From positions 1 to 63,716 of the forward strand of contig JASIJX010000335.1 in the NCBI GenBank assembly GCA_030049955.1: a stretch of DNA of 63,716 nucleotides. Direction: 5' to 3'. Numbering within the stretch: position 1 is the stretch's first letter; each line of letters begins with the position of its first letter. The notes beneath the pieces were generated by a model. That model was not told the origin of the DNA. It did not search any database and worked only from the letters and a program-made list of their open reading frames with translations. The translations under genes were made by a program, and so were the position numbers. Source of the stretch: Acidobacteriaceae bacterium. Its GTDB lineage: Bacteria; Acidobacteriota; Terriglobia; Terriglobales; Acidobacteriaceae. Positions 48,155-57,414 of the stretch are shown here, in pieces.

Positions 48155-49534
48155 ATGAATGATTCAATACAAAAATACACCATTTCTCCGGATACCGCGT
48201 TCACCGACACTCCGCGATTTTTTGCTCCTGCGGCGCGTGAAGCGAGTGTGCGCCGCAAGACGAATTGTTCCTTGGAGCGCTTTAAGCGGGCTTCACGCAG
48301 CTTGAGCGGAGGCGTATCGAGCGGACTGCGCCGCAATGCCCGGCCTTACCCGCTTTATTTCTCGCATGGCCAGGGATCTCGCCTGCAGGATGTCGACGGA
48401 AATATATATATCGATTACACGCTTGGCTGGGGTCCGAATATCCTGGGAAACGCTCCCACTGAAATCGTCGAGGCCATTCAGCAAACGGTGCGCAAGGGAC
48501 TGACCTTTGGTGCTCAGCACGATCTTGAATACGAAGTCGCGGAGATGCTCACCAGCGTGATTCCGTGTGCCGATCGGGTCTGCTTTTCCAATAGTGGCAC
48601 TGAGATCGTCCAGGTGGCTCTGCGGCTGGCGCGTGCTGCCACGGGACGACGTAAGATCCTCAAGTTTGAAGGCCATTACCATGGCTGGGATGACGGCATG
48701 CTGCTCAGTTATCATCCTTCACCCATGGCACTTCCTTTGTCGCCGCACCAGCCGGTGCATGAAGGCCGCGGCCAATTGCCCGCCAATCACACCGTCATTG
48801 CGCAGTGGAACGACGTTGAAAGCGTGCGCTCAGCTTTTGCCGCCAATCAGGGCGAATTTGCCGCTGTAATTTGTGAACCCCTCATGTGCAATAGTGGCTG
48901 CATCGCACCGCAGCCTGGATTTCTTGAGTTTTTGCGCCACATCACTAGCAACGAGGGGGCTCTGCTGATCTTCGATGAAGTGATCACGGGTTTTCGCCTG
49001 GGCATTGATGGAGCGCAAGGCTTCTACGGGGTGATTCCCGACCTGGCCACATACGCCAAGGCTGTTGGCGCTGGTGCGCCGTTAAGCGTCCTTGCCGGCC
49101 CGCAGAAATATATGGATCTCATCGAGCGCGGAGAAGTTGTGCACGCCGGCACGCTTAACGGCAATCTCATTGCGCTTTCCGCCGCGCGCGCCGCGCTGGA
49201 GGTGCTTACGAGCAATCCGGACAAGATCTACGGCGATCTCTTCCGCCGTGGCGAAACTCTTCGTGACGGTATCGCGCAAATTCTCCGCGAGCGCGGGCAC
49301 AAGGTTTGTGTCGCCGGCGAAGGAGCCGTTTTCCATCTGTCCTTCACAGATCGCCAACCGCAGAACTATCGCGACCTGCTAGTCGCCGACAAGCAAAAGT
49401 ACAGCGACTTCCTCCTTGCCCTCCTTGATGAAGGCGTTCTTCCGCTCCCCGACGGACGCTGGTATATTTCAACCGCTGTCACCGACCAGGATGTCGAGCA
49501 TACCCTTGAATCCGTGGAGCGCGCAGCCGGCTGA
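48155..49534 (+). CDS. Class III aminotransferase (glutamate-1-semialdehyde aminomutase-like)
   Basis: 459 aa. N-terminal extension ~60 aa, then the HemL-like fold: DVDGNIYIDYTLGWGPNILG, FSNSGTEIVQVALRLARA, FEGHYHGWDD, LLIFDEVITGFRLG (PLP Asp), TYAKAVGAGAP (PLP Lys) and HAGTLNGN. The SG-T-E in place of the SGSEA motif is a variant. Probably an omega- or D-amino-acid aminotransferase rather than tetrapyrrole HemL, given the catabolic neighbours (RidA, permease, deacylase). Followed 10 bases on by convergent RidA. Confidence 0.88.
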   Translation: MNDSIQKYTISPDTAFTDTPRFFAPAAREASVRRKTNCSLERFKRASRSLSGGVSSGLRRNARPYPLYFSHGQGSRLQDVDGNIYIDYTLGWGPNILGNAPTEIVEAIQQTVRKGLTFGAQHDLEYEVAEMLTSVIPCADRVCFSNSGTEIVQVALRLARAATGRRKILKFEGHYHGWDDGMLLSYHPSPMALPLSPHQPVHEGRGQLPANHTVIAQWNDVESVRSAFAANQGEFAAVICEPLMCNSGCIAPQPGFLEFLRHITSNEGALLIFDEVITGFRLGIDGAQGFYGVIPDLATYAKAVGAGAPLSVLAGPQKYMDLIERGEVVHAGTLNGNLIALSAARAALEVLTSNPDKIYGDLFRRGETLRDGIAQILRERGHKVCVAGEGAVFHLSFTDRQPQNYRDLLVADKQKYSDFLLALLDEGVLPLPDGRWYISTAVTDQDVEHTLESVERAAG

Positions 49535-49544
49535 GCCTGAAGGG

Positions 49545-49937
49545 CTATTTCTGGGGCAGGTAAGCGACGCAGTCGATTTCCACCTTCATTCCCTCTTCTA
49601 CTAGTGCAGCCTGCACCGTGGTGCGCGCCGGCCGCGTCTCCCCAAAAAATGCCGCGTAGGTCTCGTTCATTGCTCCGAAGTCGCTCGCCTTTGCCAGGAA
49701 CACGCCGCACTTCACGATGTTCTTGCGGCTGGCCCCGCAACTTGCCAGCGCACGCTCCACATTCTCCAGTACCAGCTTAGTTTCTGCCCGAATATCGCTG
49801 AATACGAACTGCTGCGTCTCGGGATCGATGGGGCCTTGGCCGGAAACAAACAGGAAATCGCCTGCACGCACCACCGGGGAGTAGGGACCCTTCGGCGCAG
49901 GTGCATCCTCAGCTTCCAGCTGGTCCATTCCGCTCAT
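49545..49937 (-). CDS. RidA-family enamine/imine deaminase
   Basis: 130 aa, the usual length. Visible: KGPYSPVVRAGDFLFVSGQG, LENVERALASCGAS, FLAKASDFGAMNETYAAFF and the active-site Arg in ETRPARTTVQ, then the final VEIDCVAYLP. Hydrolyses reactive 2-aminoacrylate-type intermediates released by PLP enzymes, such as the D-serine-type dehydratase in this region. Divergent from the deacylase, with a 109-base promoter region between them. Confidence 0.93.
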   Translation of the reverse strand: MSGMDQLEAEDAPAPKGPYSPVVRAGDFLFVSGQGPIDPETQQFVFSDIRAETKLVLENVERALASCGASRKNIVKCGVFLAKASDFGAMNETYAAFFGETRPARTTVQAALVEEGMKVEIDCVAYLPQK

Positions 49938-50010
49938 GTTGACCGCTCCTATTTTTGGCTCTTTGGATTTAGGTTGGGGAACAAGTCCTGTCTCAATAGG
50001 TATATACTAC

Positions 50011-50023
50011 GTTCATTAGAAAC
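50011..50023. promoter_or_regulatory. Possible IclR operator upstream of the D-aminoacylase
   Basis: GTTCATTAGAAAC lies between the divergent RidA and deacylase genes. A near-identical element precedes the IclR regulator at 51566, with one base difference in spacing. Candidate binding site of that regulator; weak evidence. Confidence 0.35.
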
Positions 50024-50046
50024 ACACGACAAAAAATTCAACTCTA

Positions 50047-51549
50047 ATGGCTCAATTGCTCTTTTCCAACGCGAGCGTCTTAGACGGCAGCGGAGCCGAT
50101 CCCTTCTGCGCTGACATCCTCCTTTCTGGCGATCGCATCGTCAAGGTCGCGCCAGCTATTCAAGCGGACGATGCCGCGCGCATCGATTGCACCGGACTCA
50201 CTCTTGCTCCTGGCTTCATTGATTCGCACACTCATTCCGACTTGCAGGTGATCGAAGGCCGCACAGACAAGCTCCGTCAGGGCGTCACTACGGAGGTGGT
50301 TGGCAACTGCGGCTTCTCTGCGTACCCTCCCGCACATCCCGCCGAGGATCTACGCAGCTTCGCCAATGGCATATTCTGTGGCGATGAAAGTTGGGGCTGG
50401 AACTCAAGCGAGGAGTACCTGCGCGCTATCGAGCATAGCCACACGGCTAACGTTGTATCGCTGGTGGGTCATGGATCGCTGCGTATAGCCGTCGCCGGCC
50501 CCAGGCAGGGGCCCTTGAGCGAGGCGCAGCTCCGTTCCATGGAAAGCTTGCTCGAAGAAGCCTTCGCGGCAGGCGCTGCTGGGTTTTCCACCGGACTCAT
50601 GTACGCTCCGGGTTCTAGTGCGCCGCAGGAAGAACTTCAGCGCCTTTGCAACGTCACCGCGAAAGCGGACAAGATCTACACCAGCCACATTCGTTCCTAT
50701 TTCTCCGGGCTTGTGGACGCAGTCGATGAGCAGCTCGAGCTCGCGCGAAAGAGTGGCGGCCGATTGCAGATCTCGCATCTGCAGGCGGTCGGAGCGGCTA
50801 ATTGGCCTCTCCAACAGGTCGCCATCGATCACATCGAGCAGGCTCGTCGCGACGGCATCGACGTGGAGTTTGACTGCTACCCGTATGTAGCCGGTTCCAC
50901 TGTACTCACGCAGATTCTGCCGCAGAGTGCGCTTGATGGCGGTGTACGTGCGCTCATTCAGCGCCTGCGCGATACCGCGGCCCGACAAGCCATTCGCGAG
51001 GAACTGAACCGCATCAACCCCTGGCGCTGGTCCGATATTTACATCTCTTCGGTCGGTAGCGCCGCGAACCAGTCAGCCATCGGCAAAAACCTACAGGAAC
51101 TGGCCGAGATCCGCGGGACATCCCCGGCCGACGTCACTCTCGATCTTCTGCTCTATGAGGAGGGCGATGTGAACATGCTCTGCTTTAACCAGAGCATGGA
51201 AAATCTCCACGCAACGCTCACTCATCCCTGCTCCACAATCATCAGCGACGGTTTCTACGTCAAGGGCCGTCCTCATCCGCGGCTGCATGGCACGTTCCCG
51301 CTGCTGCTCGGCTCTTTCACCCGCGATCGAGGCTGGTTGACGCTTGCACAGGCCGTGCACAAGATCACCGGCAAGCCAGCCGAGAGGTATTCGCTGAAGC
51401 ACCGCGGCCGACTTGCCCCAGGATTCTTCGCGGACATCGTCGGGTTCCGGGCCGAGACCATCGACAGTCCGGCCACCTACGAGTGTCCTGCCCAAGCGCC
51501 GCTCGGCATTCAGTTCGTCTATCACGACGGCATCCAGGCAGCGTTGTGA
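50047..51549 (+). CDS. N-acyl-D-amino-acid deacylase
   Basis: 500 aa, amidohydrolase superfamily. Metal and catalytic motifs of the D-aminoacylase family in order: GFIDSHTHSDL (HxH), VVGNCGFS (Cys ligand), YTSHIRSY (His), QISHLQA (His), IISDGFYVKG (catalytic Asp), with the C-terminal small domain (HRGRLAPGFFADIVGF). Releases D-amino acids from N-acylated forms; cytoplasmic as no signal peptide is seen. Followed by its likely regulator 51 bases downstream. Confidence 0.93.
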   Translation: MAQLLFSNASVLDGSGADPFCADILLSGDRIVKVAPAIQADDAARIDCTGLTLAPGFIDSHTHSDLQVIEGRTDKLRQGVTTEVVGNCGFSAYPPAHPAEDLRSFANGIFCGDESWGWNSSEEYLRAIEHSHTANVVSLVGHGSLRIAVAGPRQGPLSEAQLRSMESLLEEAFAAGAAGFSTGLMYAPGSSAPQEELQRLCNVTAKADKIYTSHIRSYFSGLVDAVDEQLELARKSGGRLQISHLQAVGAANWPLQQVAIDHIEQARRDGIDVEFDCYPYVAGSTVLTQILPQSALDGGVRALIQRLRDTAARQAIREELNRINPWRWSDIYISSVGSAANQSAIGKNLQELAEIRGTSPADVTLDLLLYEEGDVNMLCFNQSMENLHATLTHPCSTIISDGFYVKGRPHPRLHGTFPLLLGSFTRDRGWLTLAQAVHKITGKPAERYSLKHRGRLAPGFFADIVGFRAETIDSPATYECPAQAPLGIQFVYHDGIQAAL

Positions 51550-51565
51550 CGCGCGAAACTGCGTT

Positions 51566-51583
51566 ATGTTCCAATAGAAACAT
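51566..51583. promoter_or_regulatory. Palindromic operator candidate before the IclR gene
   Basis: ATGTT and AACAT half-sites 8 bases apart, sharing GTTC...AGAAAC with the site at 50011. Suits autoregulation by the IclR-type protein. Confidence 0.4.
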
Positions 51584-51600
51584 ACCTCGGGGGAATTCCA

Positions 51601-52437
51601 TTGACGAATGTGAGCTCAAAAAATGGCGCGGCGGTCCGCAAGCGGCAGGCCACGAATTCTTCTGGTCAGGACGGCAAGTACTCCGTTCCGGTTGTTCGCA
51701 GCACCTTTCAAATCATGGAAGAGCTCGCGCGTTCTCAGCCGCTGGGCCTCAAAGAGATCACCCATAACACCAGTATCGCGAAATCTACGGTGTTTCGCAT
51801 TCTCAACACACTGGTGCAAATTGGCTACGTCATTCGCGATAGCAATCGCGACTACCGAATCAGCCCCATGCTCGGCCGTCTCGTCAACGAAGAATCGCTC
51901 AATGAAGAATTGCGGCGCCTTGCACTACCTCTAATGCTCGAACTGCGCGACAAATACGGCGAGACCGTCAACCTTGGGGTGCAGCAGTTCGATAAGGTGA
52001 CCTACATCGAAGTCGTTCCCAGTGAGTTTGCCTTGCGCCTCCAGGAAAGTCGCGGCGCCTCAGTTCCCGCGCACGCCAGCGCACTGGGCAAAGCCATCCT
52101 GGCGTTTTCTCCGCAAGATCAGGTGGAACGGCTCGTCCGTCATCAACAGCTTGAGATCATTACCCCGAACACAATCACGCGGCCTGACGATCTTCTGACC
52201 GAAATCAAACGCGTGCGTGCCGCAGGTTTTGCCTTCGACCGCGGAGAAGGCTCTTTGCTGGCCGTCTGCGTCGGCGCACCGATTCTCGACCCTCACGGCA
52301 ATGCCGCCGCCGCGATGAGCATCTCCGGTCCCGCTTCCCGCTTCAACCCCAAGCGCGACTCTCCTGTGATCACATCCCTGTTGAAGGCCACGACTGAGCT
52401 CAGCCGCGCGCTTGCCCGAATCCTCAACCCAAGCTGA
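51601..52437 (+). CDS. IclR-family transcriptional regulator
   Basis: 278 aa from a TTG start with GGGGGA upstream. A ~35-residue Ser/Lys-rich tail, then the winged helix (LGLKEITHNTSIAKSTVFRI, LNTLVQIGYVIRD) and the GAF-like effector domain (GETVNLGVQQFDKVTYIEVV, HASALGKAILAF, AFDRGEGSLLAVCVGAPI). Probably controls the surrounding D-amino-acid/amine catabolic genes. Confidence 0.93.
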   Translation: MTNVSSKNGAAVRKRQATNSSGQDGKYSVPVVRSTFQIMEELARSQPLGLKEITHNTSIAKSTVFRILNTLVQIGYVIRDSNRDYRISPMLGRLVNEESLNEELRRLALPLMLELRDKYGETVNLGVQQFDKVTYIEVVPSEFALRLQESRGASVPAHASALGKAILAFSPQDQVERLVRHQQLEIITPNTITRPDDLLTEIKRVRAAGFAFDRGEGSLLAVCVGAPILDPHGNAAAAMSISGPASRFNPKRDSPVITSLLKATTELSRALARILNPS

Positions 52438-52860
52438 CCTGCAGTCGTTCGCAAGTATTGTCGTCTCTGTTCCCCGGCTGTCGCAGCACCTCGACCTTAC
52501 GCCTGGTCTAACCGCGGTCCTGATTTGTCCCTGACGCTTTCTCGGACCCTCTCCGGCGCCTTTTTATCCCACCTTTCCGCCGATCCCCAGCCGGCGCAAT
52601 TGGTGCGGCGGGTCTATTTCTGTATTGGCACAAAGTATTGTCTTTTGAAATTTTTCTTGACACCCATTTAACAAACTGGTAACTGCTAGAGGTACATATC
52701 AACCGGGCCGATTTCAGATTAGTCCGGTGTGCTGCCTGCGGTTCCGAATTGCAGCCGACGGACTCGCTTCTGGCCGCTGGTTCTTCGAATTCGAGATATG
52801 GCACCCCGGAAAGGCGCACGGCCAATGGTGGGTATGCATTGCAGGTGCGGCAGGTGAGTC
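52438..52860. promoter_or_regulatory. Upstream region of the TonB-receptor operon
   Basis: 423 bases with no convincing gene. A promoter-like TTGACA (52657-52662) with a 17-base spacer to TAACTG (52680-52685) lies about 200 bases before the acyltransferase start, leaving a long leader. Short open frames between 52727 and 53012 show no family pattern. Confidence 0.45.
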
Positions 52861-54060
52861 ATGTCAACGCACGACCATGGGGTGCATGCGAACGCGGTAC
52901 TCGATGGGGCCTCCCCGGCAATAGAAGAGGTCGCGCCGGGACTTCGTGCAACGGAGGCTCCTGCGCCGCCAGCCGCACGCATGGTCTCCATCGATGCGTT
53001 GCGCGGCTTTGACATGTTCCTGATCATCGGCGCAGATGATGTCATCCGGTCCCTGGCAGCGAATTCTCACAATCGCTTCATGCAGATGCTAGGCGCCCAG
53101 TTCGATCACGTGCCCTGGGCTGGCTGCCATCTCTATGACCTGATTTTTCCGGTATTTCTGTTTGTCATCGGTGCGTCAATGCCCTTTTCGTTCAGTAAAC
53201 GGCTGGCGCGCGGCGACGGCAAGGCCAGCATCTACGCGCACGTCTTCAAGCGTGTTGCTGTGCTGGTGCTTCTAGGGGCGGTGATCCATGGGCACTTGCT
53301 CTCGTTGAATGTGCATAATTTTACGGCGAGCTACAGTGTGCTGGAGGTGCTGGCCCTTGGATACCTGGTCGCCTCCATCATCCTGCTGAATCTCAACCTC
53401 CGCTGGCAGATCGTCACGACTCTCGCGCTGCTGGTGGTCTATTGGGCCCTGATGGACTATGTCCCGGTCCCGGGTCACATCATTGGGGTCTACAAGCCGG
53501 GGCTGAATTTTGGAGACTGGCTGAACAACTTCGTGCTGGGAAGGCTGCAGGCCGGCTGGCATAATGGCTGGATCCTGCAAAGCATGACCAACGGAGCCAC
53601 GGCGATGCTGGGCGTTTTTGCCGGCTACCTTCTCCGCTCATGCAAGCCCGATCGTCAAAAACTGCTCTGGCTGCTCTTGCTGGGCGTGGCCTGTCTGCTG
53701 GCAGGATGGGCCTGGAGCTTCTGGTTTCCGATCATCAAGAACCGCTGGACGAGCACCTACGTGCTGTGGGCAGGTGGATGGAGCTATCTTGCGCTGGCGC
53801 TCTTCTATTGGATCATTGACATGCGCCGCCATCGCAAATGGGCATTCCCCTTCATCGTGATCGGCATGAACGCCATCGTCGCCTATATGTTCTGGGGCGT
53901 CTTCGCGCGCTCCTTCCGGCTGATGGCAGACACGTTGCTTGTAGGACTGCAGCAGTACACAGGCGTCTGGTATGACGCGATTGGCTGGTTCGCTGCCATG
54001 AGCATTCTTTGGCTGCTCCTCTATTGCATGTATAGAACCCGAACGTTCGTCAGGATCTGA
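52861..54060 (+). CDS. HGSNAT-like membrane acyltransferase (DUF5009)
   Basis: 399 aa, about ten helices. N-terminal RMVSIDALRGFDMFLIIGAD and YDLIFPVFLFVIGASMPFSF are typical of DUF5009 / heparan-alpha-glucosaminide N-acetyltransferase-like proteins, which acetylate amino sugars across the membrane with cytosolic acetyl-CoA. Such genes are frequent beside TonB receptors in polysaccharide-utilisation clusters. A ~40-residue hydrophilic N-terminus precedes the first helix; a start at the Met of RMVSID is an alternative. The conserved His in VIHGHLLSL may be the catalytic residue. Confidence 0.85.
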   Translation: MSTHDHGVHANAVLDGASPAIEEVAPGLRATEAPAPPAARMVSIDALRGFDMFLIIGADDVIRSLAANSHNRFMQMLGAQFDHVPWAGCHLYDLIFPVFLFVIGASMPFSFSKRLARGDGKASIYAHVFKRVAVLVLLGAVIHGHLLSLNVHNFTASYSVLEVLALGYLVASIILLNLNLRWQIVTTLALLVVYWALMDYVPVPGHIIGVYKPGLNFGDWLNNFVLGRLQAGWHNGWILQSMTNGATAMLGVFAGYLLRSCKPDRQKLLWLLLLGVACLLAGWAWSFWFPIIKNRWTSTYVLWAGGWSYLALALFYWIIDMRRHRKWAFPFIVIGMNAIVAYMFWGVFARSFRLMADTLLVGLQQYTGVWYDAIGWFAAMSILWLLLYCMYRTRTFVRI

Positions 54061-54150
54061 TTGTTATGTGTGTAGCCCGCTGATAAGGCCGTTCTAGAAA
54101 TCAGTGGGAGGAACTGCTCTAACGAAAGACATTTCAAAGGAGGCTGGCCC

Positions 54151-57100
54151 ATGCGATTTCCCGATTGGTTTGTGAAGTTTCTCTCGAACTCGTCCGCACA
54201 GTTAATTGCAAAGAGAACGGCGGCGGCAACCGTCTGTCTGCTGCTGTCCATGGTAGGACCACTCATGCAAAGAGGCCATGCCCAGGAAAACCGTGGCAGC
54301 ATTCTAGGCACGGTGACGGACCCGACGGGAGCGCCCGTGGGGAACGCGACGGTGCAGGCGACCGATATAGCGACTGGCATTGAGGCCACGACGCATAGCG
54401 ACCAGACCGGGGATTTCAACCTGCCCTTCCTGGCGCCAGGAGATTACCGCGTCGAGGTCGACGCAACCGGGTTTGCGAGAGCCACGAATCCAACAGTCAC
54501 GGTACACGCGCTGGAAACGCAACATGTGGCTTTTTCGCTGCAGGTAGGGGGCGCCACCCAAACCGTGACCGTCACCTCCGAAGCGCCCCTGCTCGAGACG
54601 GCGAACACCACGACGGGACAGACCCTGGGGACCCAGACCGTCCAGAACCTGCCGGTGAACAATGAAAACCTGCTCTCGGAAACCTTGCTCGGGCCTGGTA
54701 TGGAACCCAGCCAGAACTCGATCTCGACGACCTTGCAGTTAACGCTCACCAACGGGGTGACGGTGACAGCGAACGGATTGCGCGATAGCGCCAACCAATA
54801 CACCATCGACGGCGCCAACATGAACATCGGCATTTATAACTATCCCAGCTATGTGCCGATGCCAGATGCCGTCGCCGAATCGAATGTAGTAACGGGCAAC
54901 TACGCGGCCGAATACGGGCAATTTGCCGGCGCCCATGTCAACTACGTAATGCGCTCGGGCACCAACCAGTTTCATGGCAACGCGTGGGAATATCTTGAGA
55001 ACACCGACTTGAATGCGATCAACTACTTTACGCGCCCTCCGACTCCGAAGCCGGTTCTGCGCCAGAACTTGTTCGGAGGCGTCTTCGCAGGCCCCATTAA
55101 GCGGGACAGCACCTTCTTTATGGTCGCCTATGAGGGAGTGAGAAACTTTACCGATACCATACTCTCGCAAACCACTATTACGCAGGACGAGCGCAACGGC
55201 AACCTTTCCAGCTATTCCGGGACTATCAAAGATCCAACCACCGGACAGAACTTCCAGAATAACCAGATCCCATCGCAGCGGATTTCTGCAACCGCCATCG
55301 CTGCTATGGCGCTTGATCCGCTGCCCGCTCCCGGCGGAGACCTCCTCACATACTTGCTTCCAACACCCAGGGACGACGATGAAGGCGTCGCCAAAGTGGA
55401 CCAATCGTTTGGCCAGCACGATCAATTGACCGGCCGCTACATTATTCGCAACCTGTTCATCGACAAGGTTAGCTATACAGTTGGCGCGCTGGATTTGATC
55501 CAGGCTCCGATTCTGACGAGAAATTTTGCTCTGATGGAAACCCATACGCTTTCGCCTACGGCCGTCGTTGCCTCGCGGATCGCAATTAACCGGGAACATA
55601 ACGAGAATCTCTACCCTGAGGTGCCGCCAGGCACCAATATGAACCAGTTGTTCAGCATGAACAACCAGTATTACCCGGGCCAAAACAACCTAATGAACAC
55701 CTATCCGCTATTCACGATTACCAACTTTACCGACATCGGTCTAGACGGCGGTGCGCCCCTGATTCAGCCGGATCAGAACTATGAGATCGCGTCGGACATG
55801 TCGGTGGTACGGGGCAAGCACTCGCTGAAAATGGGCTTCGAGCTGGATCGCTATCGCACTGACCGCCAGGTGAATGACAATACGAACGGAATACTCAACT
55901 TCACGAATCAAAATCCTGCAGGAACCACATATGCGCTTGCTGACTTCCTGCTCGGCCTGCCCAGCTCAACTCAGGTGGCGACTCTGCCGGTGGTCATCGA
56001 TCTTCGTCGTACCGCAACAAACCTCTACATTGCAGACCAGTGGCTGGCCACGCCGAAGCTTACTGTCGAGATGGGCCTGCGCTATGAGATCTATGCACCG
56101 GCCAGCGAGCATAACGGGCGCGTTTCGTTGTTCAACTTCACGGCTCCCGGCGGTTTCCAGCAACTGTCTCCTGGTCAGGAACTATGGAACCCCGATCTGA
56201 GAGACTTCGCGCCGCGCCTGGGCATCAATTACAGGTTTATGCCGAGTACCGTGGTGCGCACCTTCGGCGGCATCTTCTACTCCAACCCCCCAACGCTGGC
56301 GCTTACCACTCTCGGCAGTAACCCACCGTTCATCACCAGCTATACCTTTAACGCCGCGGCCGGCAATCCACTGAACTCAGCCAACCCGTTCCCCGCGGGC
56401 AACGCAGCGGTGGGGGGTGTGCCCGCACCGATCACCGTGCAGCAGAACCGGCGCACGCCTGCAGTCTACGAATGGATGGTGGACATTCAGCACAGCTTCT
56501 CGCCGAATCTCCTCTTCGATGTGGGTTATGTTGGCAACCGCGCCGATCACCTGGGCCGCGAGATGGGGCTGAACATACCGCTGACGGCTGGTCCCGGCGC
56601 CGTCCAGGCGCGCCGGCCGCTGCCGAACTTCGGCCAGGCTACGAACATCCAGTACGACGCCTTCAGTACGTACCACGCGCTCCAGGCCAAACTGGAAAAG
56701 CATTTCACCAAGGGCTTCGCGTTCCTCGTATCGTACACGTGGTCGAAGAATCTGGATGAGGCCTCGAATGAAAACTCGGGCGGCACGGTGATCCCGACAA
56801 ACTTGAACTTCGACTATGGCCCGTCGGACTTCGACATTCCGCATAACCTCACGGCGAGCTACATCTACGACCTGCCATTTGGCCGCGGCCGGCAATTCAT
56901 GAACAACGGCGGCGTGATGGACGAAGTCTTTGGCGGATGGCAGTTCAGTGGCGTAACTACGTTGCGGTCCGGCTTCCCGAACACCATCACCCTGTCGGGT
57001 GACGATGCCAACGTGGGATTAAGCAGCAGCAGGCCCGAACGGATATGCAACGGCAAATTGTCCAACAGGACCATTTCGGCCTGGTACAATACCGCCTGCT

Positions 57101-57390
57101 TTGTGGCGCCCGCGAACCCGACCGGAACTCCAGCTACGTACGGTTTCGGCAACTCGAACCGGGGCATCATCGAAGGGCCAGGCTATAAGGACTGGGACCT
57201 TGCGTTGATGAAATCATTCGCCACGTACCACGAACAGAACCTGCAATTCAGGTTTGAGTTCTTCAACGCTTTCAATAACGTGAACTTCGGGCAGCCTGGA
57301 GACACGGCGAACGCAACATCGACGGCAGCCAAAATCACTTCAGCCAGCTCGGCGAGGGTCGGTCAAATGGCGCTCGAGTATCGATTCTGA
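54151..57390 (+). CDS. TonB-dependent receptor, Oar-like, with carboxypeptidase-regulatory domain
   Basis: 1,079 aa outer-membrane protein. Signal peptide to about residue 48 (RGHAQENRG). Residues ~49-130: CarboxypepD_reg-like Ig fold (GSILGTVTDPTGAPVGNATV, GDFNLPFLAPGDYRVEV). Then a plug-like region (NTTTGQTLGTQTVQNLPVNN, YTIDGANMN, NVVTGNYAAEYGQFAGAHVN) and a ~900-residue beta barrel ending in ALEYRF, with the terminal Phe typical of outer-membrane proteins. AAGGAGG sits 7 bases before the ATG. No TonB box was recognised. The usual acidobacterial type of receptor for large oligosaccharides or other polymers; the substrate is not shown. Confidence 0.94.
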   Translation: MRFPDWFVKFLSNSSAQLIAKRTAAATVCLLLSMVGPLMQRGHAQENRGSILGTVTDPTGAPVGNATVQATDIATGIEATTHSDQTGDFNLPFLAPGDYRVEVDATGFARATNPTVTVHALETQHVAFSLQVGGATQTVTVTSEAPLLETANTTTGQTLGTQTVQNLPVNNENLLSETLLGPGMEPSQNSISTTLQLTLTNGVTVTANGLRDSANQYTIDGANMNIGIYNYPSYVPMPDAVAESNVVTGNYAAEYGQFAGAHVNYVMRSGTNQFHGNAWEYLENTDLNAINYFTRPPTPKPVLRQNLFGGVFAGPIKRDSTFFMVAYEGVRNFTDTILSQTTITQDERNGNLSSYSGTIKDPTTGQNFQNNQIPSQRISATAIAAMALDPLPAPGGDLLTYLLPTPRDDDEGVAKVDQSFGQHDQLTGRYIIRNLFIDKVSYTVGALDLIQAPILTRNFALMETHTLSPTAVVASRIAINREHNENLYPEVPPGTNMNQLFSMNNQYYPGQNNLMNTYPLFTITNFTDIGLDGGAPLIQPDQNYEIASDMSVVRGKHSLKMGFELDRYRTDRQVNDNTNGILNFTNQNPAGTTYALADFLLGLPSSTQVATLPVVIDLRRTATNLYIADQWLATPKLTVEMGLRYEIYAPASEHNGRVSLFNFTAPGGFQQLSPGQELWNPDLRDFAPRLGINYRFMPSTVVRTFGGIFYSNPPTLALTTLGSNPPFITSYTFNAAAGNPLNSANPFPAGNAAVGGVPAPITVQQNRRTPAVYEWMVDIQHSFSPNLLFDVGYVGNRADHLGREMGLNIPLTAGPGAVQARRPLPNFGQATNIQYDAFSTYHALQAKLEKHFTKGFAFLVSYTWSKNLDEASNENSGGTVIPTNLNFDYGPSDFDIPHNLTASYIYDLPFGRGRQFMNNGGVMDEVFGGWQFSGVTTLRSGFPNTITLSGDDANVGLSSSRPERICNGKLSNRTISAWYNTACFVAPANPTGTPATYGFGNSNRGIIEGPGYKDWDLALMKSFATYHEQNLQFRFEFFNAFNNVNFGQPGDTANATSTAAKITSASSARVGQMALEYRF

Positions 57391-57414
57391 AAGATCCCAA
57401 CCAACGGGGCACGT

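Noticed and set aside
52727..53012. Short frames with a Cys-x-x-Cys look upstream of the acyltransferase
   Set aside because: No ribosome-binding site, no recognised family, and overlap with the start of a clear membrane protein gene.
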